Below, one piece after another: positions 13,033 through 22,533 of a stretch of 64,000 nucleotides of DNA. The stretch is taken from contig CANFSB010000002.1 in NCBI GenBank assembly GCA_947449495.1, positions 62,001 through 126,000 of the forward strand, given 5' to 3'. This stretch comes from Pseudomonadota bacterium. Lineage in GTDB: Bacteria; Pseudomonadota; Gammaproteobacteria; Steroidobacterales; Steroidobacteraceae. The stretch's first letter is position 1, and each line of letters starts with the position of its first letter. The notes beneath the pieces are model-generated. The model did not search any database. It was not told where the DNA came from and saw only the letters and a program-made list of their open reading frames with translations. Both the position numbers and the translations under genes were made by a program.

Positions 13033-15057
13033 TCAGTCGGCGCGGCGCACCTTAAACACGTTGGGGATGCGCAGCAATCGCTTGATCAGCTTGGTCAACG
13101 CGCCGTCGTTAGGCACTGCCAGCCTCACCACAAATCGCGCGATGCGATCTTGCGGATCGGTGTCACTGCTCACGCCTTCAATCGACAGTTTCTCTTCGGC
13201 AATGCTGTCGGAGATGTCGCGCAGCAAACCACGCCTGTCGAAGGCCTCGATCAGTAGACGCGCCGGCAGCAGATCTTGCGAACCGCTGGACCATTCCACC
13301 TGCAGTTGGCGTTCGGGTTTGGTTTGCAGCATGCGCAGCAGACCATTGCAGCCGCTGCGATGGATGGTGACGCCCCGGCCCAGCGTCAGATAGCCGGAGA
13401 TGGGTTGGGGTCGCATCGGTGCGCAACACCGCGCCAACGTGATGGGCAGATCGCCCACGCCTTCGATCTCTACGGGTGATTTACCACTGACCACGGGCTT
13501 GCGTTGGCGCTGCAATAACGCGATGTCTGGATCCGGCGGCGGTGGCGTTGCATTGGCCGGCATTGGTGGTGCCGCTGAACCGGGGCTGGTGGCTTCGTCG
13601 ATGCGGCGGAAATAGTTGCGCAGCTTGCTGCGGCTGCGCGCTGACACCAGATAGCCGAGTTGGGGCGACAGCCAGTCACGACTAGGCACGGCGTTCTTGG
13701 CGGTGCGGATCTCGACCACATCGCCATTGGCCAGCTTGTGGTCAAAGCTGGCAATGCGACCGTTGACCTTGGCGCCCACGCAGCGCTGCCCCAGATCACT
13801 GTGCAGATGAAAGGCGAAGTCCAGCGGCGTTGCACCCTGCGGCAGATCAACCACTTCGCCCTTGGGTGTCATGGCATAGACCCGATCTTCGAACAGGCCC
13901 GCGGTGGCACGGGCAAAGGCGTCTGACTCCTGAGCACGTGCGTTGCCGGGATGCAGTAGTTCGCGCACGGCTTGAATCTTGAGCTCGTAATCCGCGCCTT
14001 GTGAACCGCCTTCTTTATAGGCCCAGTGGGCAGCCACACCCAGTTCGGCTTGATCTTGCATCTCTTGGGTGCGGATCTGGATTTCCAGCGAACGGCCATC
14101 CGGGCCATGCACAGCGGTGTGGATAGACCGGTAGTTGTTCTCTTTGGGCGTGGCGATGTAGTCATCGAACTCGCCGGGAATAAAGGGCCACAGACCATGC
14201 ACCAAACCTAGCGCGGCATAGCAGTCAGCGATGTTGGCGGTAATGATGCGCACGGCACGCACATCAAACAGCTGCTCGAAGTCCAGCCGCTTGCTTTGCA
14301 TTTTGCGCCAGATGCTGAAGATGTGTTTGGGTCGACCCTGTACCGTGGCTTCGATACCTGCGGTACGCAGCTCGGTGTCGAGCAAGGCACAGGTGCGCGT
14401 CATATAGGCTTCGCGCACCAAGCGCTTCTCGTTGAGAGTGGCAGCGATGCGCCGGTAGTCCTCTGGCTGTAATTCGCGAAACGCCAGGTCTTCAAGCTCC
14501 CATTTAAGGGAGCCCATGCCCAAGCGATTGGCCAGCGGCGCATACAGGTCGCGGGTTTCCAGAGCCACGCGCCGGCGTTCAGCTGGTTCAAGTTCGCGAC
14601 CATGACGGGCGCGCACCATTTGTTGGGCCAGGCGTGCCAATACCAAGCGCGGGTCACCGACGACGGCCAGCAACATCTTGCGCAGGGTCTCTGCCTGACT
14701 GGAATCCAGCGCCTGCTGATCGGCCCAGCTTGCATCCAAACTGAATTCACCCAGACGCTGCAGCTCACCGCAGCGCCGCACGGCTTCGGCGCCTGCCAGC
14801 GCACGCAGCGCGGTGTTATCGGCCAGCGTGGAGCCGGGCAATTGGCAAGCGTGTAGCTGCGCCCCGGCAGCCAAAGGCAGGTCATCCGCCAGATCGAGCA
14901 CCAATTGCGCTATCTCGCGTGCTTGCTCGCGCAGGCTAGCGGCGATGTCGAGCGTTGCCAGCTCCGCATCGAGCCGCTGGATCAATGCATCGGGCGGCGG
15001 ATTGAAGGCTGTAGGTCGGGTCTTGGGCATGAAGGGAACCTGCGTTGCGGGTATCAT
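13033..15057 (-). CDS. relA: GTP pyrophosphokinase RelA (ppGpp synthetase)
   Basis: RelA makes (p)ppGpp from ATP and GTP/GDP on starved ribosomes. The protein (up to 674 residues) has the N-terminal hydrolase-like domain without the HD and HxxxED metal motifs, a synthetase domain with EFDDYIATPKENNYRSIHT at about 296-314, a TGS domain beginning VYAMTPKGEVVDLPQG and a C-terminal ACT-type domain. The acidic EFDD form in place of the RxKD of bifunctional SpoT, plus the lost HD site, indicates a synthesis-only RelA. Start: ATG 15057 or ATG 15030; conservation begins later and does not decide. It faces lpdA convergently and diverges from ruvC. Confidence 0.92.
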   Translation of the reverse strand: MIPATQVPFMPKTRPTAFNPPPDALIQRLDAELATLDIAASLREQAREIAQLVLDLADDLPLAAGAQLHACQLPGSTLADNTALRALAGAEAVRRCGELQRLGEFSLDASWADQQALDSSQAETLRKMLLAVVGDPRLVLARLAQQMVRARHGRELEPAERRRVALETRDLYAPLANRLGMGSLKWELEDLAFRELQPEDYRRIAATLNEKRLVREAYMTRTCALLDTELRTAGIEATVQGRPKHIFSIWRKMQSKRLDFEQLFDVRAVRIITANIADCYAALGLVHGLWPFIPGEFDDYIATPKENNYRSIHTAVHGPDGRSLEIQIRTQEMQDQAELGVAAHWAYKEGGSQGADYELKIQAVRELLHPGNARAQESDAFARATAGLFEDRVYAMTPKGEVVDLPQGATPLDFAFHLHSDLGQRCVGAKVNGRIASFDHKLANGDVVEIRTAKNAVPSRDWLSPQLGYLVSARSRSKLRNYFRRIDEATSPGSAAPPMPANATPPPPDPDIALLQRQRKPVVSGKSPVEIEGVGDLPITLARCCAPMRPQPISGYLTLGRGVTIHRSGCNGLLRMLQTKPERQLQVEWSSGSQDLLPARLLIEAFDRRGLLRDISDSIAEEKLSIEGVSSDTDPQDRIARFVVRLAVPNDGALTKLIKRLLRIPNVFKVRRAD

Positions 15058-15225
15058 ACTCCCGACCTGCAGCGCTGCTTAGGATGCCGGACGGCGCTGC
15101 GCCGCGGCGCCTGCAGCAGGTGATACCAAATGCCCAGATACCGCAAAAGTTCCTGGCGCGGCTTCGATCCGGAAGCACAGCGTCCTGCCGCCCAAACCGC
15201 GGCCGTGGTGGCTGCCGGGGCAGCG

Positions 15226-15729
15226 GTGCGCTGTCGCATCCTGGGTTTGGATCCGGGCTCGGTGCGGACCGGTTATGGCGTGGTGGAATGCGACGGCGCT
15301 GCTCAGCGCTTCATCGAGGCCGGTTGCATCCGCCCGCCGCCCGGATCACAGGCCCAGCGTCTGCATTACATCCATCGCACGCTGGCTGCATTGGTAGACA
15401 CCCACCGTCCCGACGAAGTGGCTATCGAGCGGGTGTTTGTGGCGCGCAATCCCGACAGCGCGCTCAAACTCGGCCAAGCTCGCGGCGTGGCCATGGCCGC
15501 TGCTGTCAGTCAGGGTGCCCAGTTGCATGAGTACGCCCCACGCAGCGTCAAGCTGGCGGTGGTGGGCAGCGGCAGTGCAGAGAAGTTGCAGGTGGCGCAT
15601 ATGGTCAAGGCGATGCTTGGGATCACGCAAGTACTGGGTCTGGATGCCACCGATGCGCTAGCACTGGCGCTTTGTCATGCGCAGTCGCGCCGCATGGCTG
15701 TGCTGATTGGCGCAGTGGGTGGCGCATGA
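15226..15729 (+). CDS. ruvC: Crossover junction endodeoxyribonuclease RuvC
   Basis: RuvC cuts Holliday junctions as a dimer. Acidic residues of the RNase H-like active site are seen in ILGLDPGS, VAIERVF and DATDALALA. I choose the GTG at 15226 because the family begins directly with RILGxDPGS; this gives 167 residues, close to the usual 173. An in-frame ATG at 15130 would add 32 residues with no family similarity. The stop overlaps the ruvA start (ATGA). The usual upstream neighbour yebC is absent; relA diverges instead. Confidence 0.93.
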   Translation: MRCRILGLDPGSVRTGYGVVECDGAAQRFIEAGCIRPPPGSQAQRLHYIHRTLAALVDTHRPDEVAIERVFVARNPDSALKLGQARGVAMAAAVSQGAQLHEYAPRSVKLAVVGSGSAEKLQVAHMVKAMLGITQVLGLDATDALALALCHAQSRRMAVLIGAVGGA

Positions 15730-16313
15730 TTGGTTCTTTAACGGGCGTGCTAGCTGAAAAAGCACCCCCGCGCATCCTCATCGATGTGCAAGGCGTCGGC
15801 TATGACGTCGAAGTGCCCATGTCCACTTTTTATGCGTTGCCGGCTACCGGCGTAGCACTGCGCTTGCTCATCCATCAGGTGGTTCGCGAAGACGCGCTGC
15901 TGCTATACGGGTTTGCCACCGATCCTGAACGCGTGCTGTTTCGCCATCTGCTCAAAGTGTCGGGGGTAGGGCCGCGTATTGCGCTGGCGATACTCTCCGG
16001 CATCAGTCTGGATGCCTTTGCGCAGTTGATGCAGGCCGACGATGTGGCCGCTTTGACACGTATACCTGGCGTGGGCCGCAAGACCGCCGAACGGTTGCTG
16101 GTGGAATTGCGTGACCGCGTGAAGCCTATGGACGGCGCTGCGGCAGTTGCGGGCGCTGTTGCGGCTGGCGCGCCGGCTGAAGCGCTGCAGGCCTTGCTGG
16201 CGTTGGGCTACAAGGAAGCTGAGGCTACGCGGTTGGTGTCGCTGGCAGGCGACGGTGCGCAGACCACCGAAGAGATCATTCGCCGTGCATTGCAAAGTGC
16301 GGGGCGGGGCTGA
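15726..16313 (+). CDS. ruvA: Holliday junction branch migration protein RuvA
   Basis: RuvA binds four-way junctions and loads RuvB. The 195-residue protein starts [12 protein letters not shown] (OB-fold domain I). Domain II has two helix-hairpin-helix motifs, [15 protein letters not shown] and [16 protein letters not shown], and the C-terminal three-helix domain III that touches RuvB contains [16 protein letters not shown]. The ATG lies in the ruvC stop (ATGA) and ruvB follows after 5 bases, so ruvCAB are translated together. Confidence 0.96.
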   Translation: MIGSLTGVLAEKAPPRILIDVQGVGYDVEVPMSTFYALPATGVALRLLIHQVVREDALLLYGFATDPERVLFRHLLKVSGVGPRIALAILSGISLDAFAQLMQADDVAALTRIPGVGRKTAERLLVELRDRVKPMDGAAAVAGAVAAGAPAEALQALLALGYKEAEATRLVSLAGDGAQTTEEIIRRALQSAGRG

Positions 16314-16318
16314 AGGCT

Positions 16319-17356
16319 ATGGCAGACGAACGCATTATCGCTGCAGAAGCGGCTCCGGCTGAGGACTCGCAGGATCGCGCAATACGCCCCAAGCGGCTCG
16401 CCGACTATGTAGGGCAGGAGCCGGTCAAGGCGCAGCTCGACATCTATGTGTCGGCAGCGCGCGCGCGCGCTGAAGCACTGGATCATGTGCTGGTGTTCGG
16501 CCCGCCAGGGCTGGGCAAAACCACCTTGGCGCACATTCTTGCGGCAGAGCTGGGTGTGAACCTGCGTCAAACCTCAGGTCCCGTGCTGGAGCGCCCCGGT
16601 GACCTTGCCGCCATCCTCACCAACCTTCAGCCGCGCGATCTGCTGTTCATCGATGAGATCCATCGTTTGAGCCCAGTGGTTGAAGAGGTGCTTTATCCGG
16701 CGATGGAAGACTATGAGTTGGACATCCTCATTGGTGATGGCCCGGCAGCACGCTCTATCAAGTTGAGTTTGCCGCCGTTTACGCTGGTCGGTGCGACCAC
16801 GCGTGCCGGCCTGCTCACGTCCCCGCTGCGTGATCGTTTTGGCATCGTGCAGCGCTTAGAGTTTTATAACCATGAGCAGTTGCAGCACATCGTCACCCGC
16901 TCGGCGGGCATCTTCGGCATCCCGATAGAGTCGGGCGGAGCGCTATCTATTGCGCAGCGTTCCCGGGGCACGCCCCGGATTGCCAATCGATTGCTGCGCC
17001 GCGTGCGTGATTACGCGCAGGTGCGCGCCGACGGTGTCATTACAGCAGCGGTAGCCGCCGAGGCACTCAACCTTTTGGAAGTGGATCCGCAAGGCCTTGA
17101 TCAACTCGATCGTCGCTTGCTTGAAACGCTGGTGCACAAATTCGATGGCGGCCCCGTGGGCATCGACAGTCTGTCTGTTGCTATCGGCGAAGAGCGCGGC
17201 ACACTCGAAGATGTGGTCGAGCCGTTTCTCATTCAGCAGGGCTTCTTGATGCGCACTTCGCGTGGGCGAGTGGCCACGCGGCTGGCCTGGCGGCATCTTG
17301 GATTGACTGAGCCAGAGCGTGTTCCCGGTCAGGGCTTCGAAGAGGTTGGCCCATGA
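16319..17356 (+). CDS. ruvB: Holliday junction DNA helicase RuvB
   Basis: RuvB is the hexameric AAA+ motor that drives branch migration. In 345 residues: a [13 protein letters not shown]-terminal region, Walker [12 protein letters not shown], Walker [11 protein letters not shown], the sensor region [20 protein letters not shown], and the winged-helix C-terminal domain with [18 protein letters not shown]. Length and motif order are normal. Its stop overlaps ybgC (ATGA), which links DNA repair to the Tol operon as in many gammaproteobacteria. Confidence 0.97.
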   Translation: MADERIIAAEAAPAEDSQDRAIRPKRLADYVGQEPVKAQLDIYVSAARARAEALDHVLVFGPPGLGKTTLAHILAAELGVNLRQTSGPVLERPGDLAAILTNLQPRDLLFIDEIHRLSPVVEEVLYPAMEDYELDILIGDGPAARSIKLSLPPFTLVGATTRAGLLTSPLRDRFGIVQRLEFYNHEQLQHIVTRSAGIFGIPIESGGALSIAQRSRGTPRIANRLLRRVRDYAQVRADGVITAAVAAEALNLLEVDPQGLDQLDRRLLETLVHKFDGGPVGIDSLSVAIGEERGTLEDVVEPFLIQQGFLMRTSRGRVATRLAWRHLGLTEPERVPGQGFEEVGP

Positions 17357-17757
17357 CACACTTTGATTGGCCGGTGCGTGTGTACTACGAAGACACTGAT
17401 GCCGGCGGCGTGGTCTACCATGCCAACTACCTGCGGTTTTTTGAGCGGGCGCGGACCGAGTGGTTGCGTCAGCTGGGCTACTCTCAGGCCGAGATGGCAC
17501 GCGATCAGCAACTGCTGTTTACGGTGGTCAGTCTGGAAACACGCTTTCATCTGCCGGCGCGACTGGACGATGCACTGCGCGTGCGCAGCGTTGCCAGCGT
17601 TGCCGGTGGAGCCTCGGTCAATTTCATGCAAGAGCTGTGGCGCGACGCAGAGTCGCCGCAGCTGCTGGTCAGCGCGACGGTGCGTGTGGCCTGCTTGCAA
17701 CCTGTCACTTTCAAACCGCGCCGCCTGCCGGATGCCTTGCGCAAGGAACTGTGCTGA
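17353..17757 (+). CDS. ybgC: Tol-Pal system-associated acyl-CoA thioesterase YbgC
   Basis: This hotdog-fold thioesterase of 134 residues shows the family signature [20 protein letters not shown], whose Asp is catalytic in 4-hydroxybenzoyl-CoA-type thioesterases, and a following [12 protein letters not shown] helix. It is conserved as the first gene of tol operons although its physiological substrate is unsettled. One-base overlap with tolQ (TGATG) and a 4-base overlap with ruvB. Confidence 0.95.
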   Translation: MTHFDWPVRVYYEDTDAGGVVYHANYLRFFERARTEWLRQLGYSQAEMARDQQLLFTVVSLETRFHLPARLDDALRVRSVASVAGGASVNFMQELWRDAESPQLLVSATVRVACLQPVTFKPRRLPDALRKELC

Positions 17758-18446
17758 TGGAATCCCAACTGTCTATCGTCAAACTGGTGCTCGATGCGAG
17801 CTTCGTCGTGCAACTGGTGTTGTTGCTGTTGTTGTCTGCATCGGTCATGTCCTGGACACTGATCTTCTCCAAACGCAGCATGCTGGCGCGCACCAAGGCA
17901 GACGCGGCAGAGTTCGAAGAGAGCTTCTGGTCCGGCGGCGATCTGGGCGCGCTGTATCGCACTATTCAGCAACGCGGTGATTCCACCGGTATGAGCAGTA
18001 TCTTTGAGTTCGGGTTTCGCGAGTTTGCACGCCTGCGCCAAGCTGGCTGCACGCCAGACCAAACCTTGGATGGCGCGCGGCGCGCAATGAAAGTGGCCCA
18101 GCTCAAAGAGATCGAACGTCTGGAGCAAAGCCTGGCCACGCTAGCCACGGTCGGTTCGATCAGTCCCTACGTGGGACTGTTTGGTACGGTGTGGGGCATC
18201 ATGAGTTCATTCATTGCATTGGGCAGCGTGCAACAGGCCACGCTGGCCATGGTGGCGCCCGGTATCGCCGAGGCGCTGATTGCCACGGCCATTGGTTTGT
18301 TTGCCGCCATTCCTGCCGTCATTGCTTACAACCGTTATGCGGATCAGGTTGGGCGACTGGAGTTGCGGTTCGACGGTTTTACCGAAGAGCTCTCGACTAT
18401 CCTGCAGCGCCACGCGCATCGGCCTGCCGCCACGCAGGGGGCTTAA
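17757..18446 (+). CDS. tolQ: Tol-Pal system proton channel subunit TolQ
   Basis: TolQ forms, with TolR, the inner-membrane proton channel that energises TolA during outer-membrane constriction at division. The 229-residue protein has three membrane segments: about 15-37, about 135-160 (ISPYVGLFGTVWGIMSSFI) and about 168-192 (GIAEALIATAIGLFAAIPAV). I start at the ATG sharing a base with the ybgC stop; an open frame running back to 17460 lies within ybgC and is rejected. tolR follows after 3 bases. Confidence 0.96.
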   Translation: MESQLSIVKLVLDASFVVQLVLLLLLSASVMSWTLIFSKRSMLARTKADAAEFEESFWSGGDLGALYRTIQQRGDSTGMSSIFEFGFREFARLRQAGCTPDQTLDGARRAMKVAQLKEIERLEQSLATLATVGSISPYVGLFGTVWGIMSSFIALGSVQQATLAMVAPGIAEALIATAIGLFAAIPAVIAYNRYADQVGRLELRFDGFTEELSTILQRHAHRPAATQGA

Positions 18447-18449
18447 GTC

Positions 18450-18905
18450 ATGGCGCAGGGTCGCAGACAGCGACGCATGATGGGTGAGATAAACGTCGTG
18501 CCTTACATCGACGTGATGTTGGTGTTGCTGATCATATTCATGGTGACGGCACCGATGCTCACACAGGGCGTCAAGGTGGACTTGCCAGCGGCCGGTGCTG
18601 AGCCGCTGCCTGTCAGTCAAAATCCCCAAGACAAACCGCTGGTGCTGTCTGTGGACCGTGCTGGTCTGCTGTATCTGAACCGCGGCGACGATCCGGCTGC
18701 GGCGCTGACGGAGCAGGTGGTATTGGAGCAAACCTCTGCAGTGTTACGCCGTAATCCGCAGTTGGATGTTCTGGTCAAGGCCGACACTGCAGTCGCCTAT
18801 GGTCGGGTCATGAGTGCCATGGTACTGCTGCAGCGTGCTGGTGCCCGCAAGATCGGTTTTTTGACGGACCCCTTGCCGCCGATTCGTGACGCGCCGGGGA
18901 CATGA
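18450..18905 (+). CDS. tolR: Tol-Pal system protein TolR
   Basis: TolR (151 residues) is the ExbD-family partner of TolQ. The single N-terminal membrane helix holds the proton-relay Asp in EINVVPYIDVMLVLLIIFMV. The rest is a periplasmic domain with VDLPAAGAEPLP after the membrane and a LVKADTAVAYGRVM strand-helix. The stop overlaps tolA (ATGA). Confidence 0.96.
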   Translation: MAQGRRQRRMMGEINVVPYIDVMLVLLIIFMVTAPMLTQGVKVDLPAAGAEPLPVSQNPQDKPLVLSVDRAGLLYLNRGDDPAAALTEQVVLEQTSAVLRRNPQLDVLVKADTAVAYGRVMSAMVLLQRAGARKIGFLTDPLPPIRDAPGT

Positions 18906-19840
18906 GCTCGAAGTCGACTCTCAAAGGCGGATCGCTGGCGCTGTCCATCGGTGCACACCTGTTGGTGGTGGCCGCGTTGCTGCTCGGTTTGTGGGAATGG
19001 CAGGCGCCACCGCCGCCACTGCAGCGACTGGCCATAGAGGCCACTATTGTTGATCCCCGTAGCGTGCAGGGGCTGACGGGTCCGCAGTTGCCCGAGCCGC
19101 AGCCGGTGGCACCGGAACCAGAGTTGCCCCCGCAGCCGACACCCACGCCGCCTGTTGAGCCTCCGGCACCCAAGCCTGACCAGCGCATCGCGCAGGAAAA
19201 GTCGCAGCGCGAGCAGGCGGAAAAGGCTGAGCAAGCTCGCAAGACCAAGGCTGCTGCCGACAAGATAGCCAGCGAAAAGGCTGTGCGCGAGAAGGCAGCA
19301 CAGGAGAAGGCCGTTAAAGACAAGGCGGCCAAAGAAAAGACAGCCAAAGAACAAGCCGAAAAAGCCGCGCGTGACAAAGCCGACAAAGAGCGTAAGGACA
19401 AGGCTGATCGCGAGAAGGCGCTGCATGACAAGGCCTTGGCAGAAGAAAAGGCTGAGGCAGAACGGCAGAAGGCGGTGCGTGAGTCAGAGCTGCGAGCGCG
19501 ACTGGCAGTTGAAGAGCAACAACTGGCGGCGCAAGCAGCAGCCCAGGCAGCAGCGCGCAACAGCGCTGCCATGGCGCAATATCAGGAGCAGATTCGTGCG
19601 CGCATTGAGCGGGCTTGGATACGTCCTGCATCGGCGCGTACGGGGTTGCGCTGCGAAGTACGTATTACACAGGTACCCGGTGGCGAAGTTGTCGGCGTAA
19701 AAGTGGGCACGTGCAATGGCGATGAGTCGGTGCGTCAGTCCATCGAAGCCGCTGCCTATCGCGCTTCGCCATTGCCTTTGCCACCGGATCAGGCCTTGTT
19801 CGATCGCAATCTAGTCGTTACCTTCAGACCCCAGGATTGA
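18902..19840 (+). CDS. tolA: Cell envelope integrity protein TolA
   Basis: TolA spans the periplasm from the TolQR motor to Pal and TolB. The 312-residue protein begins with one membrane helix containing the SxxxH contact motif (SIGAHLLVV), then a Pro-rich stretch (about 60-90), a long Ala/Lys/Glu helix with repeated AxEKA-type units (about 95-225), and a C-terminal domain that starts near QIRARIERAWIRP and includes RCEVRITQVPGGEVVGV. The order matches the family. The repeat region is translated Lys/Ala codon bias, not a DNA tandem repeat. Confidence 0.95.
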   Translation: MSSKSTLKGGSLALSIGAHLLVVAALLLGLWEWQAPPPPLQRLAIEATIVDPRSVQGLTGPQLPEPQPVAPEPELPPQPTPTPPVEPPAPKPDQRIAQEKSQREQAEKAEQARKTKAAADKIASEKAVREKAAQEKAVKDKAAKEKTAKEQAEKAARDKADKERKDKADREKALHDKALAEEKAEAERQKAVRESELRARLAVEEQQLAAQAAAQAAARNSAAMAQYQEQIRARIERAWIRPASARTGLRCEVRITQVPGGEVVGVKVGTCNGDESVRQSIEAAAYRASPLPLPPDQALFDRNLVVTFRPQD

Positions 19841-19851
19841 CACTACTCGTG

Positions 19852-21171
19852 ATGGCTTCAATGACTGCCTCGAACAGATTGCCGCTGCGGTTGCTTGCGC
19901 TATGTTTGGTGCTGCTTGCACCAATGGCGCGTGCTGACTTGCTTATTGATGTGACGCGCGGTGTAACCGATGCCATGCCCATCGCCGTTGTGCCGTTTGC
20001 CCGCGCCGTGCCGGCTGATGGCGGTCTGGATGTTGGTGCTGTGGTGCAACACGATCTCGATAGCAGCGGCCGGTTCAAATCCATGGAACGGCGCGACATG
20101 CTCACTCAGCCGGTACGCGCGCGTGATGTGCAGGTAGCCGATTGGCGCGCTGCCCGCAACGACTACATGGTGGTGGGCCGTGTGGTGGCGGCAGTGCCCA
20201 ATGAGCTGACCATCGAATTTGAACTGCTGAACTTGTTGTCGGGTCAGGTGTTGCTGGAACAGCGTGTCACCACATCACCGTCTACGTTGCGGTTTGCGGC
20301 ACACCGCGTAGCAGACTTGATCTATGAGCGCCTGACGGGTATTCGCGGCGCGTTTTCCACACGCATCGCCTATGTGTCAGTGGATGGCGGAGCGCCCAAT
20401 CAGCGTTATCAGTTATTGCTGGCAGACTCCGATGGCGAGAATCTGCGCACTATCCTGGAGTCGCCGCAGCCCATTATGTCGCCCAGTTGGTCGGCTGATG
20501 GCGAGTGGTTGGCCTATGTGTCGTTCGAGAACCATGCTTCCGCGGTGTATGTGCAGCGCGTGCGTACTGGTGAGCGGCGCATGGTGTCGGCCCGTGCCGG
20601 CATCAATGGCGCGCCGGCGTTTTCTCCTGACGGTCGTAAATTGGCACTGACACTGTCTGGCACTAGCGGCAATCCCGACATCTACGTGCTGGATCTTGCC
20701 ACCCAGGGCCTGACAAGGATTACGGAAGATCCCGCGATCGACACCGAAGCGGCGTGGTCCGCCGATGGTCGGTTTCTGTTCTTCACTTCTGATCGGGCAG
20801 GTGGGCCGCAGGTATATCGAGTGGCTGCTCAAGCCGGCGAGCAGGCCAAGCGCCTGACCTTTGGCGTGCCCTATGCCGCACGGCCGCGATTGTCTGCAGA
20901 TGGTAGCCAGCTGGCGCTGATGATGCGCGATGGCTCCGGTTATCACATTGCCGTGCAAGATCTCAGCAGTGGTCAGTTGCGAGTGCTAACCCGAGGCGCA
21001 CAGGACGAATCCCCCAGCTTCGCGCCCAATGGAGCACAGATCATGTATGCCTCCCGTGAGCGCGGTCAGGGAGTGTTGGCTGCAGTGTCTTCGGACGGGC
21101 AGGTGAGCCAGCGGCTCAAATCCGATCGGGGTGAGGTGCGAGAGCCTGCGTGGGGGCCGTTCCCGAACTGA
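19852..21171 (+). CDS. tolB: Tol-Pal system beta-propeller protein TolB
   Basis: TolB is a periplasmic protein that binds Pal and TolA. The 439 residues have a signal peptide (LLALCLVLLAPMARA, cleavage after ARA), an N-terminal domain with DIDV-like LLIDVTRGVTDAMPIAVVPF and a C-terminal propeller built of repeated SPxWSxDG-type blades (SPSWSADGEWLAYVS, PAFSPDGRKLALTL, EAAWSADGRFLFFTS, RPRLSADGSQLALM, SPSFAPNGAQIMYAS). Start is uncertain: TTG 19837 overlaps the tolA stop, GTG 19849 and ATG 19852 follow; I take the ATG. Confidence 0.95.
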   Translation: MASMTASNRLPLRLLALCLVLLAPMARADLLIDVTRGVTDAMPIAVVPFARAVPADGGLDVGAVVQHDLDSSGRFKSMERRDMLTQPVRARDVQVADWRAARNDYMVVGRVVAAVPNELTIEFELLNLLSGQVLLEQRVTTSPSTLRFAAHRVADLIYERLTGIRGAFSTRIAYVSVDGGAPNQRYQLLLADSDGENLRTILESPQPIMSPSWSADGEWLAYVSFENHASAVYVQRVRTGERRMVSARAGINGAPAFSPDGRKLALTLSGTSGNPDIYVLDLATQGLTRITEDPAIDTEAAWSADGRFLFFTSDRAGGPQVYRVAAQAGEQAKRLTFGVPYAARPRLSADGSQLALMMRDGSGYHIAVQDLSSGQLRVLTRGAQDESPSFAPNGAQIMYASRERGQGVLAAVSSDGQVSQRLKSDRGEVREPAWGPFPN

Positions 21172-21176
21172 GGCTG

Positions 21177-21222
21177 TGTCATAATCGGCAGGCGGAAACG
21201 CCCTTGATGGGCCTGGAGACGA
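21177..21222 (+). promoter_or_regulatory. Possible extended -10 promoter and hairpin leader upstream of pal
   Basis: TGTCATAAT at 21177-21185 fits an extended -10 (TGnTATAAT-like), with no good -35. Just downstream GGCG-GAAA-CGCC (21191-21202) forms a short stem with a GNRA-type loop, and GCCC-TTGAT-GGGC (21200-21212) forms a second stem sharing three bases with it, so they exclude each other. The second stem ends next to the GGAG ribosome binding site (21215-21218) of pal. This may allow pal to be expressed more than tolB. By-eye evidence only. Confidence 0.3.
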
Positions 21223-21225
21223 TAC

Positions 21226-21780
21226 ATGCGCAAGATGTCTATGGTGTTGGTGACGCTCGTCGCTTTGGTGGCTGTTACCGGTTGCGGTAAAAAGCCCAAG
21301 CCTTCTTCTACGCCCAGCGGAGATGTGGTGACGTTGGTGCAGACGCCTTCTGCGCAGCCGTCAGGTGCTGCAGGTGCAGGGGCCAATACCGGTGGCTTCA
21401 ATCAAGGCGGCACGGCTTCCGGTGCCTTGGGACCCGCGGGCGAATTGGGCTCGCAGCGCGTCATCTATTTCGATTTTGACAACAGCGACATCCGTCCGGA
21501 GTTTGTCGATGTGGTGGCCGCACATGGTCGCTTCCTCGCCGCCAATCCGGCGCTGCGGGTACGGCTGGAAGGCCACACCGATGAGCGTGGTTCGCGTGAA
21601 TACAATATCGCTTTGGGCGAGCGTCGTTCGCAGACCGTGCGCCGTGCGCTTGCTTTGCAAGGCGTGAAGGAATCGCAGATCGCCACGGTCAGCTATGGTG
21701 AAGAGCGTCCGGCTGTGGCCGGCAGCGACGAGTCGGCTTACACCAAGAACCGTCGTGTCGAGCTCTTCTACATTAACTAA
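21226..21780 (+). CDS. pal: Peptidoglycan-associated lipoprotein Pal
   Basis: Pal anchors the outer membrane to peptidoglycan and binds TolB. In 184 residues: a lipoprotein signal with lipobox VAVTGC (lipidated Cys about residue 20), a Gly/Ala-rich linker, and an OmpA-like domain with VIYFDFDNSDIRPEF, LEGHTDERGSREYNIALGER and VSYGEERPAV, the residues that hold diaminopimelate. GGAG lies 7 bases before the ATG. The last 26 bases overlap the proposed cpoB start. Confidence 0.97.
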   Translation: MRKMSMVLVTLVALVAVTGCGKKPKPSSTPSGDVVTLVQTPSAQPSGAAGAGANTGGFNQGGTASGALGPAGELGSQRVIYFDFDNSDIRPEFVDVVAAHGRFLAANPALRVRLEGHTDERGSREYNIALGERRSQTVRRALALQGVKESQIATVSYGEERPAVAGSDESAYTKNRRVELFYIN

Positions 21781-22528
21781 GCTGTGGTGCTTGGCTGCAG
21801 CAACAGCGGGGCTGTTGCTGACGGCTTGCGCATCGCAGCCGACAGGTCCAGATCCGCTTCAGCAGCGTCTCTCCGAACTGGAAGAGCGCATTGCACGTGT
21901 GGACCGCATTGTCGACAATCAAAGTCTGGTGCAGTTAGAGCAGCGCATTGAGCTGCAGCAGGGCCAGTTGCGCGAGCTCAATGGCCGTATAGACGAGCTG
22001 CAAAACGCTAACGAGCAGCTCAAGCGGCAACAGCGCGATCTGTACGCTGATCTGGATCAACGCATCAAGGCCGCGCCAGCTGCGTCTGCCCAACAAGAGC
22101 CGGCTGCGGTATTGGCCACACCCGTAGTAGCCCAAGTTGCCGGCGATGAGCAGCACCAATACACGCGTGCCTTCGATTTGCTCAAAAATGGTGATTACGC
22201 TGCGGCAGTCGCTGCGTTCAAGCAGCAGGCGATCAGCTTTCCAGCCGGCGCACTGGCAGACAACACGCAGTACTGGCTGGGTGAGGCCTATTACGTGATG
22301 CGTGATTATCCAGCCGCTGCGCTAGCCTTCGAAAAAGTGCTCTCGGGCTGGCCCAGCTCTCGCAAGCTGGCTGACGCTCAACTCAAGTTGGGCTTTACAC
22401 AGTTTGAGCAAAAGCGTCTGGCGCAAGCGCGCGCGACGCTGCAGCAGGTGATAACTCGCTTCCCAGGCACCGATGCGGCGAAGCTGGCAGCAGAGCGGCT
22501 GTCCAAGATTCCCGCTGACGCGCGCTAA
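21755..22528 (+). CDS. cpoB: Cell division coordinator CpoB (YbgF), TolA-binding TPR protein
   Basis: CpoB links Tol energy to septal peptidoglycan synthesis. With the GTG at 21755 the product has 257 residues: a signal region with a lysine and hydrophobic core ending LLLTACAS, a coiled coil at about 35-105 (LSELEERIARVDRIVDNQ, LEQRIELQQGQLRELNGRI) and a C-terminal TPR domain with YTRAFDLLKNGDYAAAVAAF and SNTQYWLGEAYY-like repeats. The LTAC sequence also fits a lipobox, so the protein may be lipidated, unlike E. coli CpoB. No ATG exists between pal and the signal peptide; an in-frame ATG at 21695 lies inside pal and is unlikely. Confidence 0.88.
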   Translation: MSSSSTLTKLWCLAAATAGLLLTACASQPTGPDPLQQRLSELEERIARVDRIVDNQSLVQLEQRIELQQGQLRELNGRIDELQNANEQLKRQQRDLYADLDQRIKAAPAASAQQEPAAVLATPVVAQVAGDEQHQYTRAFDLLKNGDYAAAVAAFKQQAISFPAGALADNTQYWLGEAYYVMRDYPAAALAFEKVLSGWPSSRKLADAQLKLGFTQFEQKRLAQARATLQQVITRFPGTDAAKLAAERLSKIPADAR

Positions 22529-22533
22529 AGAGC

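Noticed and set aside
17460-17756. N-terminal extension of tolQ
   Set aside because: The region is ybgC in another frame; the family start is at 17757 with a TGATG junction.
19180-19560. DNA tandem repeat or CRISPR-like array in tolA
   Set aside because: The repetition is at protein level (Ala/Lys/Glu helix) with irregular codons; no uniform spacers.
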